A stretch of DNA of 5,310 bases, taken from positions 1-5,310 of the forward strand of contig JAHZAR010000020.1 in the NCBI GenBank assembly GCA_019423835.1, read 5' to 3'. Source of the DNA: Clostridiales bacterium. GTDB lineage: Bacteria > Bacillota > Clostridia > Lachnospirales > Lachnospiraceae. The position numbers and the translations under genes were made by a program. The notes below the pieces were generated by a model. It had not been told where the DNA came from. It did no database searches and saw only the letters and a list, made by a program, of their open reading frames with translations. Positions 1 to 5,245 of this stretch are shown piece by piece (position 1 is the first letter of the stretch; each line of letters starts with the position of its first letter).

Positions 1-930
1 AAACCGCTCAATCTCCTCCGCGTATCCTTTCACATCCCTCCTGTGTCCCCACAGCGCGTCGAAATCCACCAGATTTACAAAACAAAGACCCGTAAAATCA
101 CGCTTTGCAATCTCGATGGTCTGCTCCATTCCGTGAACGGAGCTCTGGGATTTGTTGGACTCCGTCAGACCCTCCCCGTCGAAGATATCATAAATTTTTC
201 CTACGGAGATCACGTCACAGCCAGCGTCCTTTAAGGCGTTTAAGGCTGTCAGCCCATAGGGCTTTAACGCGTAGTCATGGCGGTTGGCAGTGCGCTTAAA
301 CTCGCCCTTTTTCCTTCCCACATAGGGCCTTGCAATCACGCGTCCTACCTTCCACTCATCCCTGAGAGTCAGCTCCCTGGCGATCTCGCAGTAGTGATAC
401 AGGTTATCAAGCCCCATGGTTTCCTCATTTCCGCAGATCTGGAGAACGGAGTCAGCGGAGGTGTAGACGATCAGATGGCCTGTGGCAATCTCCTCCTCTG
501 CCAGCTCGTCTAAAATCTCTGTTCCGCTGGCGCTCTTGTTGCCGATGATTTTCCGTCCGGTTCTCCTCTCCAGCTCCTCAATCAGCTCCTTCGGAAATCC
601 TGTCTCCGTAAAAGTCTTGAACGGCGTCGTAATATAGAGCCCCATCATCTCCCAGTGGCCTGTCATCGTATCCTTGCCGCAGCTTTTCTCCCTCATCTTC
701 ATGTATTTTCCGAGAGGATTCTCTGCCTTCTCCACCTGCTTTAAGGGATGGAGATTGGCCATTCCCAGCTTTCTCAGGTTTGGAATCTCAAAGGTGTCCA
801 CAGACTCTGAAATATGCCCCAGGGTGTCAACACCGATGTCTCCGTACTCTGGGGAGTCCTCCATGGCCCCTACGCCCAGGGAATCCAAAACGATTGTAAA
901 AATTCTCTTATACTTTTTATACTGTCCCAT
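1..930 (-). CDS. deoB: phosphopentomutase (DeoB), C-terminus cut by window edge
   Basis: Interconverts ribose-1-phosphate and ribose-5-phosphate, and the deoxyribose equivalents, in the cytoplasm, linking nucleoside breakdown to the pentose phosphate pathway. The frame stays open for 310 codons from ATG at 930 to the window edge. The N-terminus MGQYKKYKRIFTIVLDSLG aligns with Bacillus cereus DeoB as I remember it. D16 matches its first metal ligand. KDTMTGHWE (86-94) carries T88, equivalent to the phosphorylated threonine T85. VDFDALWGHRRD (288-299) supplies D291 and H296, equivalent to metal ligands D286 and H291. The family is usually about 390-400 residues, so roughly 80-90 are missing, including the expected ADHGND and HTRE metal motifs. 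This is a window cut, not a visible mutation. The start is fixed by homology; AGGAGG at 942-947 lies 11 nt away, rather far. It follows udp by 130 bp and fits the same salvage pathway. Confidence 0.96.
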   Translation of the reverse strand, partial: MGQYKKYKRIFTIVLDSLGVGAMEDSPEYGDIGVDTLGHISESVDTFEIPNLRKLGMANLHPLKQVEKAENPLGKYMKMREKSCGKDTMTGHWEMMGLYITTPFKTFTETGFPKELIEELERRTGRKIIGNKSASGTEILDELAEEEIATGHLIVYTSADSVLQICGNEETMGLDNLYHYCEIARELTLRDEWKVGRVIARPYVGRKKGEFKRTANRHDYALKPYGLTALNALKDAGCDVISVGKIYDIFDGEGLTESNKSQSSVHGMEQTIEIAKRDFTGLCFVNLVDFDALWGHRRDVKGYAEEIERF

Positions 931-941
931 CGCAAGCTCTG

Positions 942-947
942 CCTCCT
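942..947 (-). promoter_or_regulatory. ribosome binding site of deoB, long spacing
   Basis: A perfect AGGAGG lies 11 nt before the deoB ATG, longer than the usual 5-9 nt. No in-frame ATG, GTG or TTG lies between them; the nearby TTG at 935-933 is out of frame. The ATG at 930 therefore remains the best start. Confidence 0.7.
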
Positions 948-1011
948 TCTGACTGCAATTGATTCTTCTCCTGCTTCCGGCTTTTCGTATTCCTCCTATG
1001 GGTTACAGCAT

Positions 1012-1041
1012 ATTTTACCACAGCCTGAAACAGCATGACAA
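1012..1041 (-). promoter_or_regulatory. candidate sigma-A promoter for deoB
   Basis: Read on the minus strand, TTGTCA (1041-1036) and TAAAAT (1017-1012) are separated by 18 nt. Each matches the consensus at five of six positions. A TG one base ahead of the -10 gives an extended -10. Transcription would begin near 1005, leaving a leader of about 75 nt before deoB. Its position inside the udp-deoB gap suggests that deoB can be expressed independently of udp. Predicted by eye only. Confidence 0.55.
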
Positions 1042-1049
1042 GCCGTTTC
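1027..1049 (-). repeat. inverted repeat over the deoB -35 region
   Basis: On the minus strand GAAACGGC (1049-1042) pairs with GCTGTTTC (1034-1027) across a 7-nt loop: eight pairs including one G-T. It begins 12 nt after the udp stop codon and covers the -35 hexamer. No T-run follows, so it does not look like an intrinsic terminator. It may be an operator or an RNA 3'-end structure of the udp message. The role is inference. Confidence 0.4.
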
Positions 1050-1060
1050 CTCCCTGATCT

Positions 1061-1852
1061 CTATTTTCTCTCCCCTGTCTGGCGGTCTGCCTGAATCAGA
1101 CGGCGGATAGCTTCCACTGCCACCCGGATAGGCGCCTCTGTATCGTGCTTAATGGGATTTTCCATTCCCAGCTTCTCCCTCTCCTGGTTTCCCACCACCA
1201 GAAAATCAGAGCCGCAGCGCACGCCCAGATGGGCAGCTACAATAAACAGAGCTGCCGATTCCATCTCGGAGGCCTTACAGCCCAGGCGCTTCCATGCCTC
1301 CCACTTGTTTAAAAGCTCGTAGCTCACCGGCATGCGCTCCGGATCGTGCTGGCCGTAGAAGGAATCCTTGCACTGCACCACGCCCGTGTGATACTTCATG
1401 CCGAGAGCCCTGGCCGCTCCCACCAGGGCGTTTGTCACATCCAGATCCGCCACTGCCGGAAATTCAATGGGCGCGTACTCTCTGCTGGTTCCCTCCATGC
1501 GGATGGCGCCTGTTGCAATGACAATATCTCCGCCCACCACTTCTAAATCCATGCCCCCGCAGGTTCCCACACGGATGAAGGTATCAGCCCCGCACTGTAC
1601 CAGCTCCTCCATGGCAATCGAAGCCGAGGGACCGCCGATTCCGGTGGACGTGACGCTCACCTTCTCCCCTTCAACCGTTCCCGTGTAGGTCACAAACTCT
1701 CTGCTGTCCGCCACCAGAACCGGATTATCGAAAAACTCTGCGATCTTTCTGCACCTCTTGGGGTCTCCCGGAAGGATCACATACCGTCCCACATCGCCCC
1801 TCCTGATCTGTAAGTGATACATCAATCCAATTTCTCCCGAATAGTTCTGCAT
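1061..1852 (-). CDS. udp: uridine phosphorylase
   Basis: Cytoplasmic phosphorolysis of uridine (and often deoxyuridine or thymidine) to the free base plus (deoxy)ribose-1-phosphate. The 263-residue protein belongs to the PNP/UDP phosphorylase family. LPGDPKR (27-33) holds the phosphate-contacting glycine and arginine. STGIGGPS (69-76) and IRVGTCGG (93-100, with R94 and T97) form the phosphate/ribose region. Q168 and R173 in GQHDPERMP match the uracil-recognition positions of E. coli Udp, and EMES (196-199) holds the ribose-binding Met-Glu. The stretch EFPAVADLDVTNALV (130-144) is typical of Udp rather than DeoD. ATG at 1852 is preferred because AGGTGA lies 6 nt upstream and clostridial relatives share this N-terminus; the alternative Met at 1822 has a poorer ribosome site. 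It stands upstream of deoB, which consumes its sugar phosphate product. Purine nucleoside activity is less likely but cannot be excluded. Confidence 0.93.
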   Translation of the reverse strand: MQNYSGEIGLMYHLQIRRGDVGRYVILPGDPKRCRKIAEFFDNPVLVADSREFVTYTGTVEGEKVSVTSTGIGGPSASIAMEELVQCGADTFIRVGTCGGMDLEVVGGDIVIATGAIRMEGTSREYAPIEFPAVADLDVTNALVGAARALGMKYHTGVVQCKDSFYGQHDPERMPVSYELLNKWEAWKRLGCKASEMESAALFIVAAHLGVRCGSDFLVVGNQEREKLGMENPIKHDTEAPIRVAVEAIRRLIQADRQTGERK

Positions 1853-1858
1853 ACCTGC

Positions 1859-1864
1859 TCACCT
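1859..1864 (-). promoter_or_regulatory. ribosome binding site of udp
   Basis: AGGTGA within GGAAAGGTGA lies 6 nt before the ATG at 1852. This decides the start in favour of 1852 over the internal Met codon at 1822, whose nearest purine block (GGGAG) is 11 nt away. Confidence 0.65.
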
Positions 1865-1875
1865 TTCCTTTCAGA

Positions 1876-1903
1876 CCTCTGAGCCCACAGCCGTCCTCTG
1901 AGC
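1876..1903. repeat. 9-bp direct repeat in udp leader
   Basis: CCTCTGAGC (plus strand) occurs at 1876-1884 and again at 1895-1903, 19 bp apart, inside the predicted 5' untranslated leader of udp. It could be a tandem binding site or chance; nothing else supports a role. Confidence 0.3.
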
Positions 1904-1942
1904 TCTCCTCCCGCTGTTTTTCTGTTTCACTTCTCGTCCAGC

Positions 1943-1956
1943 TGATAGTTGTATCA
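1943..1956. promoter_or_regulatory. palindrome at udp promoter, possible operator
   Basis: The plus strand reads TGATA-GTTG-TATCA, a perfect 5-bp inverted repeat with a 4-bp centre. It overlaps the end of the -10 hexamer and the expected transcription start of udp, the usual place for a repressor site. No regulator gene is in the window, and the motif does not match an operator I can name. Confidence 0.4.
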
Positions 1957-1981
1957 TATCATCTGCCCTGCCTGTTTTCAA
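1953..1981 (-). promoter_or_regulatory. candidate sigma-A promoter for udp
   Basis: On the minus strand TTGAAA (1981-1976) and TATGAT (1958-1953) are separated by 17 nt. Each differs from consensus at one position, and a TG one base before the -10 forms an extended -10. Transcription would start near 1946, about 95 nt before the udp ATG. It is the best promoter-like sequence in the window and makes udp the likely first gene of the udp-deoB unit. Confidence 0.65.
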
Positions 1982-2031
1982 TCCTCAATTCCCCCTCTAT
2001 TCCCGCCCCGGCAGAACCGTCTGATGGCCAA

Positions 2032-2051
2032 AAAGACAGCCTATGGTCTTT
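2032..2051 (-). other. small hairpin with short T-run upstream of udp promoter
   Basis: On the minus strand AAAGAC (2051-2046) pairs with GTCTTT (2037-2032) across an 8-nt loop. The T-run continues for only two more bases. The stem is short and AT-rich, so it would be at best a weak terminator for transcripts arriving from the amidohydrolase gene. Confidence 0.2.
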
Positions 2052-2060
2052 CCCGCTTCC

Positions 2061-2074
2061 CGGATGTCCATCCG
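2061..2074. repeat. 14-bp palindrome CGGATG-TC-CATCCG
   Basis: A perfect 6-bp inverted repeat with a 2-bp centre. It is too tight for a stable RNA hairpin and more like a dimeric protein-binding site or chance. It lies about 80 bp upstream of the udp -35 element. Confidence 0.3.
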
Positions 2075-2116
2075 CCGCAGCCTGACTCATGACAGTTTTC
2101 TTTGTCCGCTTACAAC

Positions 2117-2209
2117 AAGGGCGCTGTAAAACTTCTCCCTCACAGGATACAGTTTTCCGACTTCTGAAGTCTTTCTGTATTCTCTGAGGGATGGTTTTAC
2201 AGCGCCCTT
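2117..2209. repeat. 93-bp near-perfect foldback (long nested inverted repeat)
   Basis: Almost the whole segment pairs with itself. The outer arms AAGGGCGCTGTAAAAC (2117-2132) and its exact complement (2194-2209) give 16 bp. After a small internal loop, TCCCTCA (2136-2142) pairs with 2185-2191. AGGATACAG (2144-2152) pairs with 2175-2183, with one G-T. Finally GACTT (2159-2163) pairs with AAGTC (2167-2171) at the tip. That makes about 37 base pairs, far beyond chance. It sits 53 bp downstream of the amidohydrolase stop. It could be an unusually long terminator or 3'-end stabiliser for that operon (minus-strand continuation TTGTTGT is only moderately T-rich), or a small palindromic repeat element of the MITE/REP kind. 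No convincing target-site duplication is visible; TTAC occurs near both ends at 2110-2113 and 2212-2215, which may be chance. Confidence 0.8.
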
Positions 2210-2215
2210 CTTTAC

Positions 2216-2237
2216 GCCTGCTTTTCCAGGCCTTTTT
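2216..2237 (+). terminator. short hairpin plus T-run, plus-strand orientation
   Basis: GCCTG (2216-2220) pairs with CAGGC (2227-2231) across CTTTTC and is followed by CTTTTT. This has intrinsic terminator form on the plus strand, but the stem is only 5 bp and no plus-strand gene precedes it. It could stop antisense transcription entering the amidohydrolase gene, or be chance in a T-rich stretch. Confidence 0.25.
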
Positions 2238-2262
2238 GTGTCTGCTTTTCAGAATCTGCTCT

Positions 2263-3714
2263 CTACATCTGTTCTCCGGCTAACACCGGCTTTGCGCCGT
2301 CCGGAATCGGGCAGTAGTAACCGCCTTTTGTCTTTTTCTCAAACTCCTCCCTGGCAGCAGAGAGGATTTCCTGATTTTCCAGCAGGTCAATAGCTGTTCC
2401 TGCGATAACTTTTCCGGCTGTCAGCGTTCCCTTATGTCCGATGGAGGTAGCGCCGCAGGAAACATTCTGCCAGCTGTGTCCCGGCGCAGCCGACGGGAAG
2501 CAGGCCACCCGGATCTGAGCCGTCGGTGTGTTCCAGCTCACATCTCCCACATCTGTGGAGCCGGCCTTCATTTTCTCACTGTAGAAGTAGGGGATCAGGA
2601 AATCATTCATGGCCTTTGTGCCGTGGTTGCTGGCTTTGTCCACAAATTCCTGAAGCTCAAAGCTCTCGTCTGTGAAGGAGCCGGGCAGAGCCGTCTTTCC
2701 CAGCTCACAGGAAGCGTTGAGCTTTGCGGCAAACGAAAGCTCCTCTTCCGTGTAGGACGGCACGCCGATCTCCTCAAAGTTTTTATAGAACAGCTTTTCC
2801 AATGGCCTGTTTGTCACTGTGTTGGAACAGCCGTCAATGAATTTTTTCTTCACCGTGGTCTCTGTCATCATAGCGGCCGCCTCTGCAATCTTATCGACCC
2901 GGGCCTGAAGCTCCATGGCCTCCTTCATGAGCTTGGCTCGAACCATGTAGAGCACCTGAGCCTTCGGCTGAACCACGTTGGGCGACTGTCCGCCTGCGTC
3001 GGTGATAGAGTAATGGATCCGGCACTCGCTTCCCATGTGCTCCCTCAAAAACTGCACGCCGATATTCATCAGCTCCACCGCATCCAGGGCAGAGCGTCCA
3101 AGCTCCGGCGCTCCGGCCGCATGGGAGGCCAGTCCTGTAAACTGGTATTCCGTCTGGATGCAGGAATTGCAGGTACCGCTTGTCACCTCGTTTTCCGTTC
3201 CCGGGTGCCAGGTGAGGGCGGCATCCAGCTCATTGAATCTCCCTGCCTTGGCCATAAATGCCTTGGAAGCAGCTCCTTCCTCTCCGGGGCAGCCATAGAA
3301 TTTGACAGTTCCGCTTCCCTCTCCCTTTTCCTCCAGATAATGCTTTACCGCCAGGGCCGCAGCCATAGCTCCTGCGCCCAGCATGTTGTGGCCGCAGCCG
3401 TGACCGCAGCCGCCCGGTATCCGCTCCTTCCTCTCTACAGCTCCCGCCTCCTGAGAAAGGCCGGAGAGAGCGTCATACTCTGCAAGAATTCCGATCACCG
3501 GCTTCCCGCTCCCATAAGTGGCGATAAACGCTGTGTCGATTCCGCAGACAGGAGTTTCCACGGAAAATCCCTCTTCTTTTAAAACCTTCACGTAGAGCTC
3601 AGATGACTGATGCTCCATCAGGGACAGCTCTGCATAGCCCCAGATTTTATCCGACACCTCTGTGATCAGGTCTGCTTTGCTGTCGATATATAAAAGCGCT
3701 TCCTTTTTTCCCAT
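2263..3714 (-). CDS. M20-family amidohydrolase, AbgB-like (aminobenzoyl-glutamate/N-acyl amino acid hydrolase)
   Basis: A 483-residue cytoplasmic metallo-hydrolase of the M20 peptidase/amidohydrolase family, close in length to E. coli AbgB (about 481). Such enzymes cleave the amide bond of aminobenzoyl-glutamate or N-acyl amino acids. GHGCGHN (104-110) gives candidate metal ligands C107 and H109. GEE (144-146) holds the catalytic/metal glutamates, WHP (169-171) gives H170, and PGHSWQ (411-416) gives H413. SHAAGAPELGRSALD (197-211) begins the lid/dimerisation domain, roughly 186-300. AEYDAL (78-83) is the first acidic motif. No signal peptide is seen. GGAAGGGAG ends 6 nt before the ATG, supporting this start. 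It follows the ABC ATPase gene by 50 nt, so it is probably co-transcribed and acts on the imported substrate. No AbgA partner is in the window, so the exact substrate is unknown and aminobenzoyl-glutamate is only one candidate. Confidence 0.88.
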   Translation of the reverse strand: MGKKEALLYIDSKADLITEVSDKIWGYAELSLMEHQSSELYVKVLKEEGFSVETPVCGIDTAFIATYGSGKPVIGILAEYDALSGLSQEAGAVERKERIPGGCGHGCGHNMLGAGAMAAALAVKHYLEEKGEGSGTVKFYGCPGEEGAASKAFMAKAGRFNELDAALTWHPGTENEVTSGTCNSCIQTEYQFTGLASHAAGAPELGRSALDAVELMNIGVQFLREHMGSECRIHYSITDAGGQSPNVVQPKAQVLYMVRAKLMKEAMELQARVDKIAEAAAMMTETTVKKKFIDGCSNTVTNRPLEKLFYKNFEEIGVPSYTEEELSFAAKLNASCELGKTALPGSFTDESFELQEFVDKASNHGTKAMNDFLIPYFYSEKMKAGSTDVGDVSWNTPTAQIRVACFPSAAPGHSWQNVSCGATSIGHKGTLTAGKVIAGTAIDLLENQEILSAAREEFEKKTKGGYYCPIPDGAKPVLAGEQM

Positions 3715-3730
3715 TATTTTCTCCCTTCCG

Positions 3731-3750
3731 GCCGGAATACTCCCTCCGGC
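3731..3750 (-). other. intercistronic GC hairpin before amidohydrolase gene
   Basis: GCCGGA (3731-3736) and TCCGGC (3745-3750) form a 6-bp stem with an 8-nt loop between the ATPase stop and the amidohydrolase ribosome site. No T-run follows, so termination is unlikely. It may protect or process the mRNA and adjust relative expression. The function is inference. Confidence 0.35.
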
Positions 3751-3764
3751 TCTGGTGCAGCTCT

Positions 3765-4502
3765 CTAGTAGAGCACCTTGCCCAGAAACTCCCTCGTTCT
3801 CGCATTCTGCGGATTTTCAAAAATTTCCTTCGGAGTTCCCTTCTCGGCAATCACGCCTCCATCCATAAAAAATACCCGGTCTGAAACCTCTTTGGCAAAA
3901 CCCATCTCATGGGTTACAATTACCGTTGTCATTCCCGTGTCCACAAGCCCCTTGATAACATCCAGAACCTCTCCTACCATCTCCGGGTCCAGAGCGCTGG
4001 TGGGCTCGTCAAACAGCATAACCTCCGGCTCCATGGCAAGGGCCCGGACAATGGCCAGCCTCTGCTTCTGGCCGCCGGACAGCTTTCCGGGATACTCGTC
4101 AAATTTTTCCAGAAGCCCTACCCTGTTTAACAGCTCCCTGGCCATCTCGTCGGCTTCCTTCTGCGTCTTTTTCCTGAGGAGTACAGGCGCCATGGTGACA
4201 TTCTTTCCCACACTCATATTGGGGAATACGTTAAAATGCTGGAACACCATTCCCATCTTCTGGCGGTGGATGTTGATATCCACGTGCTTATCGGTAATAT
4301 CAGTTCCCTCGAATAAAATCCTTCCTTCCTCCGGCGTTTCCAGAAGATTCAGGCATCTCAGAAAAGTAGACTTTCCGCCGCCGGAAGGTCCGATGACGGA
4401 GACCACTTCTCCTCTGGCAATATGCTCTGTCACACCCTTTAATACATGGAGGGAGCCAAATTTCTTGTGTAAATTTTCCACTGTAATAATGTTATCGCTC
4501 AT
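3765..4502 (-). CDS. polar amino acid ABC transporter, ATP-binding protein (GlnQ-like)
   Basis: A 245-residue ATPase that powers a polar amino acid uptake (PAAT) importer on the inner face of the membrane. Motifs appear in order: Walker A GPSGGGKST (38-46), Q-loop Q88 in MVFQHFNVFPNMS (85-97), ABC signature LSGGQKQ (141-147), Walker B VMLFDE (161-166), D-loop SALD (169-172) and switch histidine H198 in VTHEM. The Q-loop context and the ending FENPQNARTREFLGKVL are typical of GlnQ/HisP/ArtP-type subunits. The signature reads LSGGQKQRLAIVRAL, where most relatives have LSGGQQQRVAIARAL; these are mild substitutions and the core is intact. The start ATG at 4502 lies inside the permease gene (11-nt overlap), with GAGGG just upstream, which implies translational coupling. 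Substrate specificity cannot be read from this subunit. Confidence 0.95.
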   Translation of the reverse strand: MSDNIITVENLHKKFGSLHVLKGVTEHIARGEVVSVIGPSGGGKSTFLRCLNLLETPEEGRILFEGTDITDKHVDINIHRQKMGMVFQHFNVFPNMSVGKNVTMAPVLLRKKTQKEADEMARELLNRVGLLEKFDEYPGKLSGGQKQRLAIVRALAMEPEVMLFDEPTSALDPEMVGEVLDVIKGLVDTGMTTVIVTHEMGFAKEVSDRVFFMDGGVIAEKGTPKEIFENPQNARTREFLGKVLY

Positions 4503-5175
4503 TTGCCCTCATTCTCCTCTCCATGAAATTGATTCCCTTGCTCAGGCTGAAGGTCACAATAAAGTAGATGCAGCCTACGATGATCAGAGGCTCCAGAGAG
4601 AGATAGAGTACGCCTCTCACTGTCTGCCATACGGTCATCAGTTCTCCCACAAAGAAGGTGGATGCCAGGGATGTGTCCTTGATCATCATGACGAACTCAT
4701 TTCCCAGAGCCGGCATGATATTTTTTATCGCCTGGGGCAGGATTACTTTCACCATGGCCTGACGGTGGTTCAGTCCCAGAGAGCGGGCTGCCTCCATCTG
4801 CCCCTTGTCAACCGCCTGGATACCAGAGCGGATAACCTCAGAAACGTATGCTGCAGAGTTCAGGCACAGGGCCACTGCGCAGCAGACGATGGGGCTTAAA
4901 TTCATGCTCGGAAATGCCATGGGCAGCATAAAATAGAAGAAATACAGCTGAAGCAGCATAGGCGTACCCCTGACAATCTCCACATAGATTCCGGCCAGTG
5001 TATTTAACGGCCTGATTTTTACAATTTTCCAGTTGCTGAGTCTGAGCATCGCCAGCAGGAACCCGAGAAGGGTTCCCACAATCACGATCACAAGGCTTAG
5101 CAGGAGGGTAACTCCCAGTCCCTGCATAAACAGCATCCAGTATCTATCCCAAATCTGAACTATTTTCTCAATCAA
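4492..5175 (-). CDS. polar amino acid ABC transporter, permease (HisM/GlnP-like)
   Basis: A 227-residue inner-membrane permease of the PAAT family. Hydrophobic segments lie at roughly 16-45, 61-88, 93-115, 165-185 and 195-213, giving about five membrane spans. The cytoplasmic EAA loop that docks on the ATPase starts at E128 (EAARSLGLN, 128-136) and runs to about 149 (ILPQA, 145-149). VEIVRGTPMLLQLYFFYF (65-82) is a hallmark of this family. The start is TTG at 5175, chosen because GGGGAG sits at a suitable distance upstream and no ATG or GTG is near; the first internal Met is at codon 14, too close to the first membrane span. It overlaps the ATPase gene by 11 nt at its 3' end. Only one permease gene is present, so the importer is probably a permease homodimer, unless a second lies upstream of the window. 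Confidence 0.94.
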   Translation of the reverse strand: MIEKIVQIWDRYWMLFMQGLGVTLLLSLVIVIVGTLLGFLLAMLRLSNWKIVKIRPLNTLAGIYVEIVRGTPMLLQLYFFYFMLPMAFPSMNLSPIVCCAVALCLNSAAYVSEVIRSGIQAVDKGQMEAARSLGLNHRQAMVKVILPQAIKNIMPALGNEFVMMIKDTSLASTFFVGELMTVWQTVRGVLYLSLEPLIIVGCIYFIVTFSLSKGINFMERRMRANER

Positions 5176-5182
5176 AACTATC

Positions 5183-5188
5183 TCTCCC
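5183..5188 (-). promoter_or_regulatory. ribosome binding site deciding TTG start of permease
   Basis: A purine block within CGGGGAGAGA lies about 7-8 nt before the TTG at 5175. With no ATG or GTG at a workable distance, this supports the unusual TTG initiation codon. Confidence 0.55.
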
Positions 5189-5206
5189 CGCCGTTTTCTT
5201 CCGGCG
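5189..5206 (-). other. intercistronic hairpin before permease gene
   Basis: CGCCG (5189-5193) pairs with CGGCG (5202-5206) across an 8-nt loop, directly ahead of the permease ribosome site. No terminator-like T-run follows on the minus strand. It resembles in shape the hairpin before the amidohydrolase gene and may affect mRNA stability. It could be chance. Confidence 0.25.
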
Positions 5207-5245
5207 CTTATTTCTTTTTTCCCTGTTTCCGCTTTCAGCTGACGC

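Noticed and set aside
1..930. deoB as a truncated pseudogene
   Set aside because: The frame is intact up to the window edge with all expected N-terminal and central motifs; the missing C-terminus is explained by the window boundary.
1959..2090. Minus-strand 43-aa frame (MSQAAADGHPGSG...) in the udp upstream gap
   Set aside because: No Shine-Dalgarno sequence precedes its ATG, its composition looks like non-coding DNA, and its end runs through the udp promoter.
2110..2215. TTAC near both ends of the 93-bp foldback as a target-site duplication
   Set aside because: The two copies are at unequal distances from the perfect arms, and a 4-bp match is expected by chance.
2434..3582. Long plus-strand open frame of 382 codons
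   Set aside because: It lies fully antisense to the AbgB-like gene, which has clear family motifs. The plus-strand translation is rich in Arg, Ser, His and Cys, shows no recognisable domain, and has no promoter context.
3647..3850. Minus-strand 67-aa frame between the ATPase and the hydrolase
   Set aside because: It overlaps the end of the ATPase gene and the start of the hydrolase gene in another frame, and its Arg/Lys-rich translation is a frame shadow.
3778..4899. Long plus-strand open frame of 373 codons
   Set aside because: It is antisense to both the ABC ATPase and the permease, crossing their boundary. Its sequence has no domain and simply mirrors the codon pattern of the real genes.
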